The position numbers and the translations under genes were made by a program. DNA of 51,414 bases. Source: Fibrobacteria bacterium. GTDB taxonomy: Bacteria > Fibrobacterota > Fibrobacteria > UBA11236. Position 1 is the stretch's first letter. Each line of letters begins with the position of its first letter. Below, piece after piece: positions 1 to 8,642 of the stretch. Location of the stretch: positions 1 to 51,414 of the forward strand of contig JANYDA010000028.1 of assembly GCA_025360005.1 (NCBI GenBank), given 5' to 3'. Under the pieces are notes generated by a model. The model was given only the letters and a program-made list of their open reading frames with translations, made no database searches and had not been told where the DNA came from.

Positions 1-205
1 CACCCGACAAGCCGGAAATACGGGCAAACCAATTCGCAGGCGAGGAATATCGCCACAACCCCTGCACGTTCCCCCCTCTCCCGCATTGAGTTGCGGGGTG
101 GGTCCCCAATTCCCGTTCTAACCTATTTTCATCAGGAACCCTGGCCCGTGGCCGCCGGTCCAAGCTGTACTTTGGCATGGTACGGACTAGCGGGAGGGAC
201 GCTGG
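1..205. other. Left edge, no supported gene
   Basis: No convincing gene lies here. A reading frame is open from the edge to 336, but its third codon positions are AT-rich compared with the genes around it. It also overlaps the start of the glycosyltransferase at 206, whose frame has the G/C-rich third positions usual here. I therefore treat it as a shadow. The last 15 bases carry the ribosome-binding site of the next gene. Confidence 0.5.
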
Positions 206-1540
206 ATGAAGCTGCTGATCGAGCGATTGTTCCTATTGGCGACCTATCAGCTCACATCCGGGCATATGCTGCGAATGACGGCGCTTTTTCCCTGGATGCT
301 TTCCTGGCCGCGCCTGCGCTGGGGCAAACGGGTTGATGATTATGATGTCATCCTGACATGCAACTACTCGCCGTGGTCGAGGTATTCAGGCGGGGGGCAA
401 AAGTCCGTCCATATGCTGGCGGGGGAAATGGCGCGGCAGGGATTGTCGGTGGCGGCCGTCTATAGCAAGGCCCCTTGGGAAAGGATAGCCCCGCATGCGG
501 ACACGGAGTACGCCGTCCATTGGGCGGGATTCTTCGCGTTGTGTCCGGGCATCAGTTCCCCCTTGCGGTTCCTGAACGGTATCCTGTTCTACTTCAAGGT
601 CCGCTCGCTGTCTTCCTGCAAGACCATCATTCATGGTAACGGCGACGAAGCCAGCCTGCTTTGGCTGGTGCGGGACAAACGTAAATTCATCTACAGCAAC
701 CGTTACCCGGAATTCCCCGCTTTCCTATCCGGACGGGACTGGACGCGGAAGCGGACCTGGCTGGCGGTATTCCTGCGCGAACCGCGCTTCGTCGCCATGG
801 CCATGGGACTCCGGAATGCGGATACGGTAACGCTTACCAGCGCCTACTCCCTGGCGGAAGTAAGCAAAGCCTTCGGACTGGATCCGGCCGGCCTGGCGAC
901 GGTTCCCAACGGCGTGGACCCTTTGTTCCTGGCCTTACCGATGGAACCGCAACCGGGCAGGGGAGTGCTTTTCTTCGGCCGCTTGACCCGTGCCAAAGGC
1001 GCGGACCTAGCTCTCGAAGGCTATGCGCGGCTGCCCGCGGCATTGCGCGCCGCGCATCCCCTGCGCATCATCGGATCCGGGCCTATCTGCGCGGCTTTGC
1101 AGGCGAGGGCGGAGTCGCTGGGGCTTTCGCAAGTGGAGTTTCCGGGATGGAAATCCGGCGGCGAACTGGCGCGGCTGATCGTTTCCAGCGCCGCGATATG
1201 CCTGCCCAGCAGGGAGGAATCCTTCGGCAACGCCGTAGTGGAGGCCCTGGCTTTGGGCCGGACCTTGGTGAGTACGCGCTGCGGATCCATACCGGAGGTG
1301 GCGGGGAGCTGGGCGAGCCTGGCGGACTCGCAGGATCCCATGGAGATGGCGGCGCGCCTGGAGGTGGCGTTGCGCGGGGAACGGCCTTTGATGGATCGCT
1401 GCAGGCAACGGGAATCCATCCGCTCCAGTTATAGTTGGAGCCGCACCGCGATCCGGTTCCGGGCCATTTACTTCCCGGTGCGGATCAGCAAACCAAAGCG
1501 GATGAACGGGATGATCGGGCATACGCTGGGCGTAGGATAG
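206..1540 (+). CDS. Glycosyltransferase family 4 (GT-B fold)
   Basis: Predicted cytoplasmic or membrane-associated retaining glycosyltransferase, 444 residues, transferring a sugar from a nucleotide-sugar donor to a glycan or lipid acceptor. The N-terminal acceptor half has the loop SRYSGGGQKSVH near residue 58. The C-terminal donor half has LFFGRLTRAKGADLALEGY, the IIGSGP strand and ESFGNAVVEALALG, whose two glutamates form the E(x7)E signature of GT4. An in-frame stop at 188-190 and a GGAGGG site seven bases ahead fix the ATG at 206. The substrate cannot be read from the sequence. The next gene, an ABC ATPase, follows after 13 bases, but no export permease or other glycan gene is adjacent. 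It could serve lipopolysaccharide, exopolysaccharide or glycolipid synthesis. The family call is firm and the role is open. Confidence 0.9.
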   Translation: MKLLIERLFLLATYQLTSGHMLRMTALFPWMLSWPRLRWGKRVDDYDVILTCNYSPWSRYSGGGQKSVHMLAGEMARQGLSVAAVYSKAPWERIAPHADTEYAVHWAGFFALCPGISSPLRFLNGILFYFKVRSLSSCKTIIHGNGDEASLLWLVRDKRKFIYSNRYPEFPAFLSGRDWTRKRTWLAVFLREPRFVAMAMGLRNADTVTLTSAYSLAEVSKAFGLDPAGLATVPNGVDPLFLALPMEPQPGRGVLFFGRLTRAKGADLALEGYARLPAALRAAHPLRIIGSGPICAALQARAESLGLSQVEFPGWKSGGELARLIVSSAAICLPSREESFGNAVVEALALGRTLVSTRCGSIPEVAGSWASLADSQDPMEMAARLEVALRGERPLMDRCRQRESIRSSYSWSRTAIRFRAIYFPVRISKPKRMNGMIGHTLGVG

Positions 1541-1548
1541 TATATTTG
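1541..1548 (+). promoter_or_regulatory. Candidate promoter element TATATTTG
   Basis: TATATTTG matches the -7 element TAnnTTTG known from Bacteroidetes promoters and lies five bases before the ATG at 1554. A start site at the usual distance would give a transcript with almost no leader. No clear -33 TTTG is visible at the expected distance, so this is tentative. Confidence 0.3.
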
Positions 1549-1553
1549 CCAGC

Positions 1554-2372
1554 ATGGGTGATGGCATGCGCGCGGTTCCTGCGGGATTGGAAAATGCGCC
1601 GGGCGGATTGGATGAGTTGCTGCGGGTCGAAGGCCTGCGGGTGGAGTTCGGGAGCGGCCAGGATCGGGTCCAGGCCGTGCGGGACGTCAGCTTCCGCATC
1701 CCCAGGCATTCCACCCTGGGGTTGGTGGGGGAGAGCGGCAGCGGCAAGACCACGGTAGGCCGCGCGCTCATTCGGCTCGTCAAACCCTCCGCGGGCCGAA
1801 TCACCTACGACGGTATCGATCTGAGCGCCTTGGGAGAATCCGGTTTCCGTCCCTTCCGCAAACGCATCCAGATGATTTTCCAGGATCCCTATTCCTCCCT
1901 GGATCCCCGCCTTTCCATCCGCGGCAGCCTCAGGGAAGCGCTGGAGCAGGGCTTTCCGCACCGCAAGCCGGAATGGGAAGATATCCTGGCCGATAAGATG
2001 CGCGTCGTCGGCTTGGATCCGGATTATCTGGGACGTTACCCGCATGAATTTTCCGGTGGACAGCGGCAACGCATCGGCATCGCGCGGGCGCTCTGCGTCG
2101 AGCCGGAATTCCTTATCTGCGACGAACCCGTTTCGTCGCTGGACGTCTCAATCCAAGCGCAAATCCTCAACTTGATGATGGATTTGCAGGAACGCCTGGG
2201 GTTATCCTATCTCTTCATCTCCCATGACTTGCGGGTGGTGAAGCATATCGCCAGGGAAGTGGCCGTGATGCAGCGCGGCGAAATCGTGGAGCTGAAAGAG
2301 ACGGAGGAATTGTACCGCTCGCCGGCGCACGCCTATACCAGAAGCCTGTTGCAAGCGATCCCGGGCCGATAA
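1554..2372 (+). CDS. ABC transporter ATP-binding protein, OppF/DppF type
   Basis: ATPase subunit of a peptide/nickel-type ABC importer, 272 residues, acting on the inner face of the cytoplasmic membrane. Walker A GESGSGKTT is at residues 59-67, the Q-loop glutamine at 110, the signature FSGGQRQRIGIARAL at 166-180, Walker B FLICDEP at 186-192 and the H-loop histidine at 224. The motif FQDPYSSLDPR after the Q-loop is typical of the OppF/DppF group. No permease, binding protein or second ATPase (OppD) is present in the window, so it is an orphan here and must work with partners encoded elsewhere. The first 20 residues precede the conserved domain, and a second ATG at 1566 could be the real start. 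No ribosome-binding site is obvious before either. Confidence 0.93.
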   Translation: MGDGMRAVPAGLENAPGGLDELLRVEGLRVEFGSGQDRVQAVRDVSFRIPRHSTLGLVGESGSGKTTVGRALIRLVKPSAGRITYDGIDLSALGESGFRPFRKRIQMIFQDPYSSLDPRLSIRGSLREALEQGFPHRKPEWEDILADKMRVVGLDPDYLGRYPHEFSGGQRQRIGIARALCVEPEFLICDEPVSSLDVSIQAQILNLMMDLQERLGLSYLFISHDLRVVKHIAREVAVMQRGEIVELKETEELYRSPAHAYTRSLLQAIPGR

Positions 2373-2399
2373 ACCGGGATCGGATCCGCTTTATCGGCC
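2364..2399 (+). terminator. Hairpin terminator candidate after ABC ATPase
   Basis: GGCCGATAAA at 2364-2373 pairs perfectly with TTTATCGGCC at 2390-2399, giving a 10-bp stem that includes the stop codon of the ABC ATPase. The loop contains a smaller palindrome (GGATCGGATCC). No immediate T-tract follows; a T-rich stretch comes about 18 bases later. It could equally be a 3' stability element. Confidence 0.45.
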
Positions 2400-2470
2400 T
2401 CCCCACGCCTGAAAATCCTTTATTTTCCCGTCGCAAGCGCCATCACCTTTCGGCTCAAGGCCTTTTTTTG

Positions 2471-2478
2471 TAAATTAG
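2471..2478 (+). promoter_or_regulatory. Candidate promoter element TAAATTAG
   Basis: TAAATTAG is a one-mismatch version of TAnnTTTG, 21 bases before the TTG start of the helicase and just after a run of seven T. It sits in an AT-rich patch within GC-rich DNA. Its role as a promoter is inferred from position only. Confidence 0.25.
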
Positions 2479-2499
2479 CCCCTTTCCAACGAGGGCATA

Positions 2500-4212
2500 T
2501 TGACGAGTACCCAGAACGGGGCCATTCCATCCGGGCCCCTGATTGTCCAGGGCGACATGACCATCCTGCTGGAAGTGGCCCACCCGATTTACGCAGAAGC
2601 CAGGGATAGGATAGCCCCTTTCACCGAACTCCTGAAGAGTCCGGAGCACATGCATACCTACGGCATCTCCCATTTGTCGTTATGGAACGCGGCATCGTCC
2701 GGCCATGACGCGAAGGAAGTGCTGGACACCCTGCGGAAATATTCGCGCTTTGAGTTGCCGCATAACCTGGTGACCGAAGTGGAAACGTTCATGGAACGAT
2801 ATGGGCAGGTGCGCATCCTCCGCGAAGACGGCAAGCTCATCCTGGAAACCATCGATCCGGCCCTGATGACGGAAATCCAGAACCACCGCCAGACCGCGCC
2901 CTTCATCGATCAGGTGTTGGACGATCGCCGCGCCACCCTGCATCCGCATACGCGCGGCATGATCAAGATGGCGCTGACCAACATCGGATTCCCGGCGGAG
3001 GATCTGGCCGGCTACGTGACCGGCACCCCGCTGGAGATACACGTCCGCACCACCACTTTGGAAGGCAAACCCCTAAGCCTTCGCGAATATCAGAAGGACG
3101 CCGGCCAGGTGTTCCATGCCGGTGGCAGCGAAAAGGGCGGATCGGGCGTGATAGTACTGCCCTGCGGAGCGGGCAAAACCCTGGTGGGGCTTTCCACCAT
3201 GGCCAAGTGCCGATGCCACACCCTGATCCTGACCACCAACGTCACGGCGGCGCGCCAATGGATCCGCGAGATCCTGGACAAGACCACCTTGCGGGCGGAT
3301 CAGGTGGCCGAATATACGGGCGACAATAAGCAAATCGCTCCCGTCACGGTCGCTACTTATCAGATCATCACCTACCGCAAGCGCCAGAGCGAGGACTTCC
3401 CGCATTTCGAGATTTTCCAGAAGAACAACTGGGGCCTCATCATCTACGACGAAGTCCATTTGCTGCCCGCGCCCGTATTCCGCATCTCCGCGGACATGCA
3501 AGCCACGCGCCGGTTGGGGCTGACCGCCACGCTCATCCGCGAAGACGGCCGCCAGAAGGACGTATTCTCGCTAATCGGACCCAAGAAATTCGAAGTGCCC
3601 TGGAAGGTGCTGGAACAGCAGGGTTGGATCGCCACCGCCACCTGTACGGAAATCCGCGTCTCCCTGCGGCCGGAGGACAAGATGGCCTATGCCATGGCGG
3701 ACCTTCGCAAGAAGATGGCGTTGGCGGCCTCCAACCTGGAGAAGTTCAAGGTCGTCAAGGAATTGATCCAGAAGCATAAATCCGACCGCATCCTAATCAT
3801 CGGGCAATACCTGGAGCAATTGGACGCCTTGTCCACCTTGCTCAAGGTCCCGCTCATCACCGGATCGACGCCCAACAGCGAGCGGGAGATCCTGTATAAG
3901 GAATTCCGCGACGGCAGGATCGAAACCTTGATGGTCTCCAAGGTGGGCAATTTCGCCGTGGACATCCCCGACGCCAACGTGTTGATCCAAATCTCCGGCA
4001 CCTTCGGAAGCCGCCAGGAAGAGGCCCAACGCCTGGGCCGGGTGCTGCGTCCCAAGTCGAACGGATCCATCGCGCATTTCTATACCATCATCACCAAGGA
4101 CACCAAGGAGCAGGAGTTCGGCATGAACCGGCAACTGTTCCTGACCGAGCAAGGCTATTCCTACGCCATCGTGGATTGGAACCGCGCCGTGCTGGAGGAG
4201 AATCCGAAATGA
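2500..4212 (+). CDS. XPB/Rad25-family superfamily 2 helicase
   Basis: DNA-dependent ATPase/helicase, 570 residues, related to eukaryotic/archaeal XPB, which opens DNA in repair and transcription. Walker A LPCGAGKT is at residues 220-227, the DEAH-type box reads DEVH at 317-320, motif III is in LGLTATLIREDG, and motif VI RLGRVLR is near 510 in the second RecA-like domain. The first 200 residues fit the N-terminal region of bacterial XPB. In archaea and some bacteria XPB is paired with the nuclease Bax1; no such gene is adjacent. The TTG at 2500 is chosen because the coding frame begins there and GAGGG lies shortly upstream. The stop overlaps the next ATG (ATGA), suggesting coupling to the protease genes, which have no obvious functional link. 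Confidence 0.92.
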   Translation: MTSTQNGAIPSGPLIVQGDMTILLEVAHPIYAEARDRIAPFTELLKSPEHMHTYGISHLSLWNAASSGHDAKEVLDTLRKYSRFELPHNLVTEVETFMERYGQVRILREDGKLILETIDPALMTEIQNHRQTAPFIDQVLDDRRATLHPHTRGMIKMALTNIGFPAEDLAGYVTGTPLEIHVRTTTLEGKPLSLREYQKDAGQVFHAGGSEKGGSGVIVLPCGAGKTLVGLSTMAKCRCHTLILTTNVTAARQWIREILDKTTLRADQVAEYTGDNKQIAPVTVATYQIITYRKRQSEDFPHFEIFQKNNWGLIIYDEVHLLPAPVFRISADMQATRRLGLTATLIREDGRQKDVFSLIGPKKFEVPWKVLEQQGWIATATCTEIRVSLRPEDKMAYAMADLRKKMALAASNLEKFKVVKELIQKHKSDRILIIGQYLEQLDALSTLLKVPLITGSTPNSEREILYKEFRDGRIETLMVSKVGNFAVDIPDANVLIQISGTFGSRQEEAQRLGRVLRPKSNGSIAHFYTIITKDTKEQEFGMNRQLFLTEQGYSYAIVDWNRAVLEENPK

Positions 4213-5795
4213 AAAGCAACTGGTTTCTGGCGGCTTTGGCCGCCGCATCCCTGACCGCGGCTTCGGCCCGGGCCGGCATCAAGGCCGAATATGCCGTGCT
4301 CGACAACGGCCTCAAGGTGATCCTCTACCCGGACCGGCAATCGCCCACCGTGGCCTGCCGTCTCTTCTACGTTACCGGGTCCGTGCACGAGCATCCGGGC
4401 AACACCGGCATCGCGCATCTGCTCGAGCATATGCTCTTCAAAGGCACCAAGAAGGTGGGCGTGACCGATCCCGAGAAGGATGCCGAGTACGTCCGCAAGA
4501 TAGACGAGCTGATGGCCAAGTACCGGGCCCTCCCGCCCGGCGACACCGCCTCGGCCATACCCCTCAAGCGCCGCTACGATTCCCTGATCGCGGAAGAGCG
4601 GAAATTGCTGATCAAGTATGAATTGTGGGAAGCCTATGAGAAGGCCGGCGGAACCGGTCTGAATGCCTTCACATCCGATCTGATGACGGCTTATTTCGTT
4701 ACGCTCCCAAAGAACAAGGTGGATCTTTTCCTCTGGCTCGAATCCGATCGCATGCAGAACGCGGTGTTGCGCGAGTTCTATTCCGAGCGGGACGTGGTGA
4801 TGGAAGAACGGCGCATGCGGGTGGAAGACAGTCCCACCGGACGCTACTGGGAAAGCCTGATGGGCGTGTTCTACGAGGCCCATCCTTTCCGTTTCCCCAC
4901 CATCGGATACCCTTCGGACATCAAGGCGCTGACGCGCGAGCAGGCCGACCAGCACTACCGCGAGTATTACAAGCCCAACAACGCCATCCTGGTTTTGGCG
5001 GGCGATATCGATGCGCCCTCCGCCCTGGCGGGCATCAAGAAATATTTCGGCGGCATCGCGCGCGGATCCGAGTTCCCGCCCATCGTGACCCAGGAGCCGC
5101 AACAGGCCGGGGAAAAACGCCTTACCGTGCGCAAGAACGCCGCCAAGGCGCGTTATGACCTGCTGTTCCATACGCCCGGCTTCGAGAACCAGGATCTGTA
5201 CGCATTGGATATCGTGGAGGGCGTGCTTTCCGGCAAGAGCGGCCGCTTGTACCGCAAGCTGGTGAAGGAATTAAAGATCGCCCTGAGCGCCGGCGGCGGC
5301 AACGGCTTGGACAAATACGAATCCAACTTCAGCGTGGAGGTGGATTTGGACGGCGGGGATCCGCAATTGGACAAGGTGGAAAAGGCCGTCTGGGAAGTCC
5401 TCTCCGACATGGGGCAGAAGCCGATCTCGGATCGCGAATTGACGCGGGCCAAGAACCAGGTCGCCGCCCGCTCGCTGCGGCAATTGCTGGACAAGGAAGA
5501 GCTGGCCACCGAACTGGCTTTCTGGGAAATGCGCGGCGGATGGGAATTCATCAACAGGTTCCCGGAACGCGTGCAGCAGGTGACCGCGCAACAGGTGCAG
5601 GATGTCTGCAGGAAATATTTCTACCGCCGGAATTCCACCGTGGGCGTGATCCTTCCGGAAGACGGCGAACCGGGGGCCGTAAAAACAAAAGGGGCCGGCG
5701 CAGGCAGGGCCGGCGCGGCCGGCAAGTCCGCCGTCGGCTCCAAAGGGTCCTCCGCCAAAAGGGTCCAGGCCGCTTCGGAAGGGGGTGCGCAATGA
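4209..5795 (+). CDS. M16 zinc protease, catalytic subunit
   Basis: Exported insulinase/pitrilysin-type (M16) metalloprotease, 528 residues, likely periplasmic. An N-terminal signal peptide ends near residue 22 (ASARAG). The inverted zinc motif HLLEH is at residues 70-74 (H70 and H74 ligands, E73 catalytic), and the downstream glutamate ligand lies in VVMEE near 199. About 50 extra residues (roughly 85-145) lie between the zinc motif and the conserved LNAFTS segment. The last 40 residues are Ala/Gly/Lys-rich and probably disordered. The ATG at 4209 overlaps the helicase stop and gives a proper signal peptide; a TTG 33 bases upstream would bury it, so I reject it. The following gene encodes the partner lacking zinc ligands, a common M16 arrangement in which the two subunits form one chamber. 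Confidence 0.93.
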   Translation: MKSNWFLAALAAASLTAASARAGIKAEYAVLDNGLKVILYPDRQSPTVACRLFYVTGSVHEHPGNTGIAHLLEHMLFKGTKKVGVTDPEKDAEYVRKIDELMAKYRALPPGDTASAIPLKRRYDSLIAEERKLLIKYELWEAYEKAGGTGLNAFTSDLMTAYFVTLPKNKVDLFLWLESDRMQNAVLREFYSERDVVMEERRMRVEDSPTGRYWESLMGVFYEAHPFRFPTIGYPSDIKALTREQADQHYREYYKPNNAILVLAGDIDAPSALAGIKKYFGGIARGSEFPPIVTQEPQQAGEKRLTVRKNAAKARYDLLFHTPGFENQDLYALDIVEGVLSGKSGRLYRKLVKELKIALSAGGGNGLDKYESNFSVEVDLDGGDPQLDKVEKAVWEVLSDMGQKPISDRELTRAKNQVAARSLRQLLDKEELATELAFWEMRGGWEFINRFPERVQQVTAQQVQDVCRKYFYRRNSTVGVILPEDGEPGAVKTKGAGAGRAGAAGKSAVGSKGSSAKRVQAASEGGAQ

Positions 5796-7387
5796 ACCGC
5801 ATGAACATGATCCGGGCGCTGGCATTGGCCGGCTCCGTGGGAACGCTGGTGTTGGGCGCGGATATGGATGCCAAGGCGAAGGATGCCGCCGCCGCGATCG
5901 CCGGCAAGGCCGCTCCCGTGTCCGTCAAAGCGGCAGCCGCCGCGTCGGCCGTGAAGTCCGCGGCCGCCGCGGTCGCCAAAACCGGTGGCAACGGGATCCC
6001 GGATCATTATTCCAAGATCGCCTTTCCGGAATTCACCTATCAGCCGCCGCAACCCAGGGATTACCGCGTGGTTCTCGATCGCGGCGTAGTGGCGTACCTG
6101 ATTCCGGATACCACCCTGGCTTTGATCCAGATGACGGTTCTGTTCGGCCATCCCAATCTGCCGGCCAAGCCGGGGGACGTGGCGGCGTTGAACCTGTATT
6201 CTTCCATGCTCAAGACGGGCGGCACCATCCGCTTCAAGCCGGAGCAACTGGAGGACAGCCTGGAATTCGTGGCCGCCACCTTGGGCGCCGGGATCGGGGA
6301 CATGCAGGCCGAAGTGGGCATGGACGCCTTGAAGAAGAACGCCTACGCTTTGACCGATCTGCTGCCCGAGATAGCGCTGCAGCCGCGCCTGGATCCGGAA
6401 GTCTTCAAGGTGCAGAAGAAGAACTACCTGGAGAACCTGCGTCACCGCTACGATACCCCCAACGGCGTGATGGGCATCGCCTTCGAGCATGTTATGTACG
6501 GCAGCCATCCCAGCAATTGGATGGCGACGGAAAAGGAAGTGGCGCCCTTGACCCCGGCCGGGCTCAAGCCCTGGATCGGCGCGGGCTACTCGGTGAAGAA
6601 TATGGTTATCGGCGTGGCGGGCCAGTTCAACCGCGACGAGATGATCGCGCATCTCAACAAGTTCATCGCCCGCTTCCCCGACAAGTACAAGATCGGGAGC
6701 GATTCCATCCCGCCCTACCGCGGACCCGATTCGCCCGGCACCTACATCATCGACAAGCAATTCACCCAAGCGACCATCAAGATGGGCGCGCCGGGCGTTA
6801 AGCGGCCGGATCCGGATTATTACCGGCTGGTGGTGGCCAGCTACGTGTTCGGCGACGGCGGCTTCACTTCCCGGTTGATGGAAAAGGTGCGCTCCAACGA
6901 AGGCCTTGCCTACGGCATCGACAGCGACGTGGGCAGCGACTATTACCGCCGTTCCACCGTTAGCGTGGCTTTGCAGACCAAAGTGGAAACGGGCGCTTAC
7001 GCAGTGAAGCTGGTGCTCTCGGAAATGCGCCGCATGGCCAAGGACGGCATCACCGACGTGGAATTGCAGCGCGCCAAGGACGGTCTGATCAAGAGCCTGC
7101 CCGCCATGTTCGATAGGCCTTCCGCCACCGCGCATATCTTCGCCCAGGGAGAAATCTGGAAGCGCAGCCCGGACCATTACACTGAATACATGGACATCAT
7201 CACCAAGATGACCAAGGCGGAAGTGGAAACGGCCTTCCGCAAGTATTTCAACCCGGACTCCATGCGCATAGTGCTGGTGGGGCCGAAGGAGCAGTTGATG
7301 AAAGCGGACGTCCGCAACCAGGCTTCGCTTTCGAATTTCGGCCCCGTGCGGGATTTGACCCTGCAGGACATCGAGGCCCGCAAGTAA
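5792..7387 (+). CDS. M16 peptidase-like protein, non-catalytic subunit
   Basis: Exported M16-family protein, 531 residues, with an N-terminal signal peptide (MNRMNMIRALALAGSVGTLV), then about 45 residues of Ala/Lys-rich low-complexity sequence, then the M16 fold. Where the catalytic subunit has HxxEH this protein reads ALNLYSSMLKTGGT, so the zinc ligands are missing. It keeps the C-terminal substrate-contact segment SRLMEKVRSNEGLAYGI, the R/Y region of M16 partner subunits. By analogy with mitochondrial processing peptidase and bacterial M16B pairs, it should complete the chamber of the upstream protease. Start and stop overlap as ATGA, so the two are probably made in equal amounts. The low-complexity tail of the first gene and head of this one face each other across the junction. 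Confidence 0.92.
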   Translation: MNRMNMIRALALAGSVGTLVLGADMDAKAKDAAAAIAGKAAPVSVKAAAAASAVKSAAAAVAKTGGNGIPDHYSKIAFPEFTYQPPQPRDYRVVLDRGVVAYLIPDTTLALIQMTVLFGHPNLPAKPGDVAALNLYSSMLKTGGTIRFKPEQLEDSLEFVAATLGAGIGDMQAEVGMDALKKNAYALTDLLPEIALQPRLDPEVFKVQKKNYLENLRHRYDTPNGVMGIAFEHVMYGSHPSNWMATEKEVAPLTPAGLKPWIGAGYSVKNMVIGVAGQFNRDEMIAHLNKFIARFPDKYKIGSDSIPPYRGPDSPGTYIIDKQFTQATIKMGAPGVKRPDPDYYRLVVASYVFGDGGFTSRLMEKVRSNEGLAYGIDSDVGSDYYRRSTVSVALQTKVETGAYAVKLVLSEMRRMAKDGITDVELQRAKDGLIKSLPAMFDRPSATAHIFAQGEIWKRSPDHYTEYMDIITKMTKAEVETAFRKYFNPDSMRIVLVGPKEQLMKADVRNQASLSNFGPVRDLTLQDIEARK

Positions 7388-7400
7388 AAAGGAACGGATC

Positions 7401-8642
7401 ATGACGAGAAGAGTTGTTATCACGGGGCTCGGGACGGTGAATCCCCTGGGCCTTACGGTAGAGGAGTATTGGCGGCGTCTGGCGCACGGCGAGTCCGGGA
7501 TCGGCATCGTCGACCGCTTCGACAATAGCACCATGTACACCCGGATCGGCGGCCAGGTCCGGGAATTCGATCATATGCCCTGGTTCAAGGACCAGAAGAT
7601 GGCCCGTCGCCTGGACCGCGCCATCATCTACGCCCACGTTGCCGCCTGCCAGGCCATGAAGGATTCCGGTTTGGAAGGCAAATACGATCCGGAGCGCGCC
7701 GGGGCCATCATCGCCACCGGCATGGGCGGCGTCAGCACCTTCGAGGCCGACACCCGCGTGATGCTGGAACGGGGCCACAAGCGCGTTTCCCCTTTCTTCA
7801 TCCCCTTGATCCTGCCCAATACGGTCTCCGCCTATTTCGCCATCGAGAACAACCTGCAAGGGCCCAACTACACCATCCTCTCCGCTTGCGCCAGCGCCAA
7901 CCACAGCATGGGCGAAGCTTACGAGATCATCAAGCGCGGCACCGCGGACGTGATGTTCACCGGCGGCGCGGAATCGGCCCTGTGCGAAGTCATCTATGCC
8001 GGGTTCGGGAACATGAAGGCGCTTTCCACCCGCAACGACGATCCGGAGGGCGCTTCGCGCCCCTTCGACAAGGGCCGGGACGGCTTCGTCATGGGCGAAG
8101 GCGGAGCGGTATTGGTCCTGGAGGAGCTGGAGCATGCCAAGGCGCGCGGCGCGCGCATTTACGCGGAGTTCGCGGGTTATGGCATGAGCTGCGATGCGCA
8201 TCACATCACTGCGCCTTGTTCGGACGGCGCGGGCGGCTATCGCGCCATGCGCAATGCGTTGCAATCCGCCGCCATGGACCCGGGGGCCATCGATCTGGTG
8301 AACGCGCACGGCACCTCCACCCCGCTGGGCGATGCGGGGGAGACCCAAGCCATCAAGCGCTGCTTCGGCGCTCATGCCAAGTCCGGACTGCTTGTCCATT
8401 CCACCAAGTCCATGATCGGCCATGCTCTGGGCGCTGCCGGCGCCATCGAGGCCGTGGCCCTGATGATGGCGCTGGTGCGGGGGGTGGTGCATCCCACCAT
8501 CAACCAGCAGGAACCGGATCCGGAATGCGATCTCAATTACGTGCCCAACCAGGCCGTGGAAAAACGCATCCGGAGCGCGCTATCGAACTCCTTCGGTTTC
8601 GGGGGACATAACGCCACCCTGATCTTCAAACGGTTCGAATGA
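7401..8642 (+). CDS. fabF: Beta-ketoacyl-ACP synthase II
   Basis: Condensing enzyme of type II fatty-acid synthesis, 413 residues, cytoplasmic; it elongates acyl-ACP with malonyl-ACP. The thiolase-fold triad is complete: Cys163 in LSACASANHSMGEAY, His303 in VNAHGTSTPLGD and His341 in KSMIGHALGAAGA. The N-terminus (VVITGLGTVNPLG) and C-terminus (SNSFGFGGHNATLIF) match the family closely and the length is standard. GGAACGGATC before the ATG is a modest ribosome-binding site. It lies 13 bases after the M16 pair and overlaps the next gene by four bases. No acpP or fabG is adjacent, so it has been separated from the usual fab cluster. KAS I (FabB) is the alternative, but length and motifs favour FabF. 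Confidence 0.95.
   Translation: MTRRVVITGLGTVNPLGLTVEEYWRRLAHGESGIGIVDRFDNSTMYTRIGGQVREFDHMPWFKDQKMARRLDRAIIYAHVAACQAMKDSGLEGKYDPERAGAIIATGMGGVSTFEADTRVMLERGHKRVSPFFIPLILPNTVSAYFAIENNLQGPNYTILSACASANHSMGEAYEIIKRGTADVMFTGGAESALCEVIYAGFGNMKALSTRNDDPEGASRPFDKGRDGFVMGEGGAVLVLEELEHAKARGARIYAEFAGYGMSCDAHHITAPCSDGAGGYRAMRNALQSAAMDPGAIDLVNAHGTSTPLGDAGETQAIKRCFGAHAKSGLLVHSTKSMIGHALGAAGAIEAVALMMALVRGVVHPTINQQEPDPECDLNYVPNQAVEKRIRSALSNSFGFGGHNATLIFKRFE

Noticed and set aside
1-336. Open frame from the left edge that could be the end of an upstream gene
   Set aside because: Third codon positions are AT-rich compared with real genes here, and it overlaps the well-supported glycosyltransferase start.
5621-7540. 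639-residue minus-strand frame over the second M16 gene
   Set aside because: Antisense shadow; His/Val/Arg-rich with no motifs, while the M16 frame is conserved.
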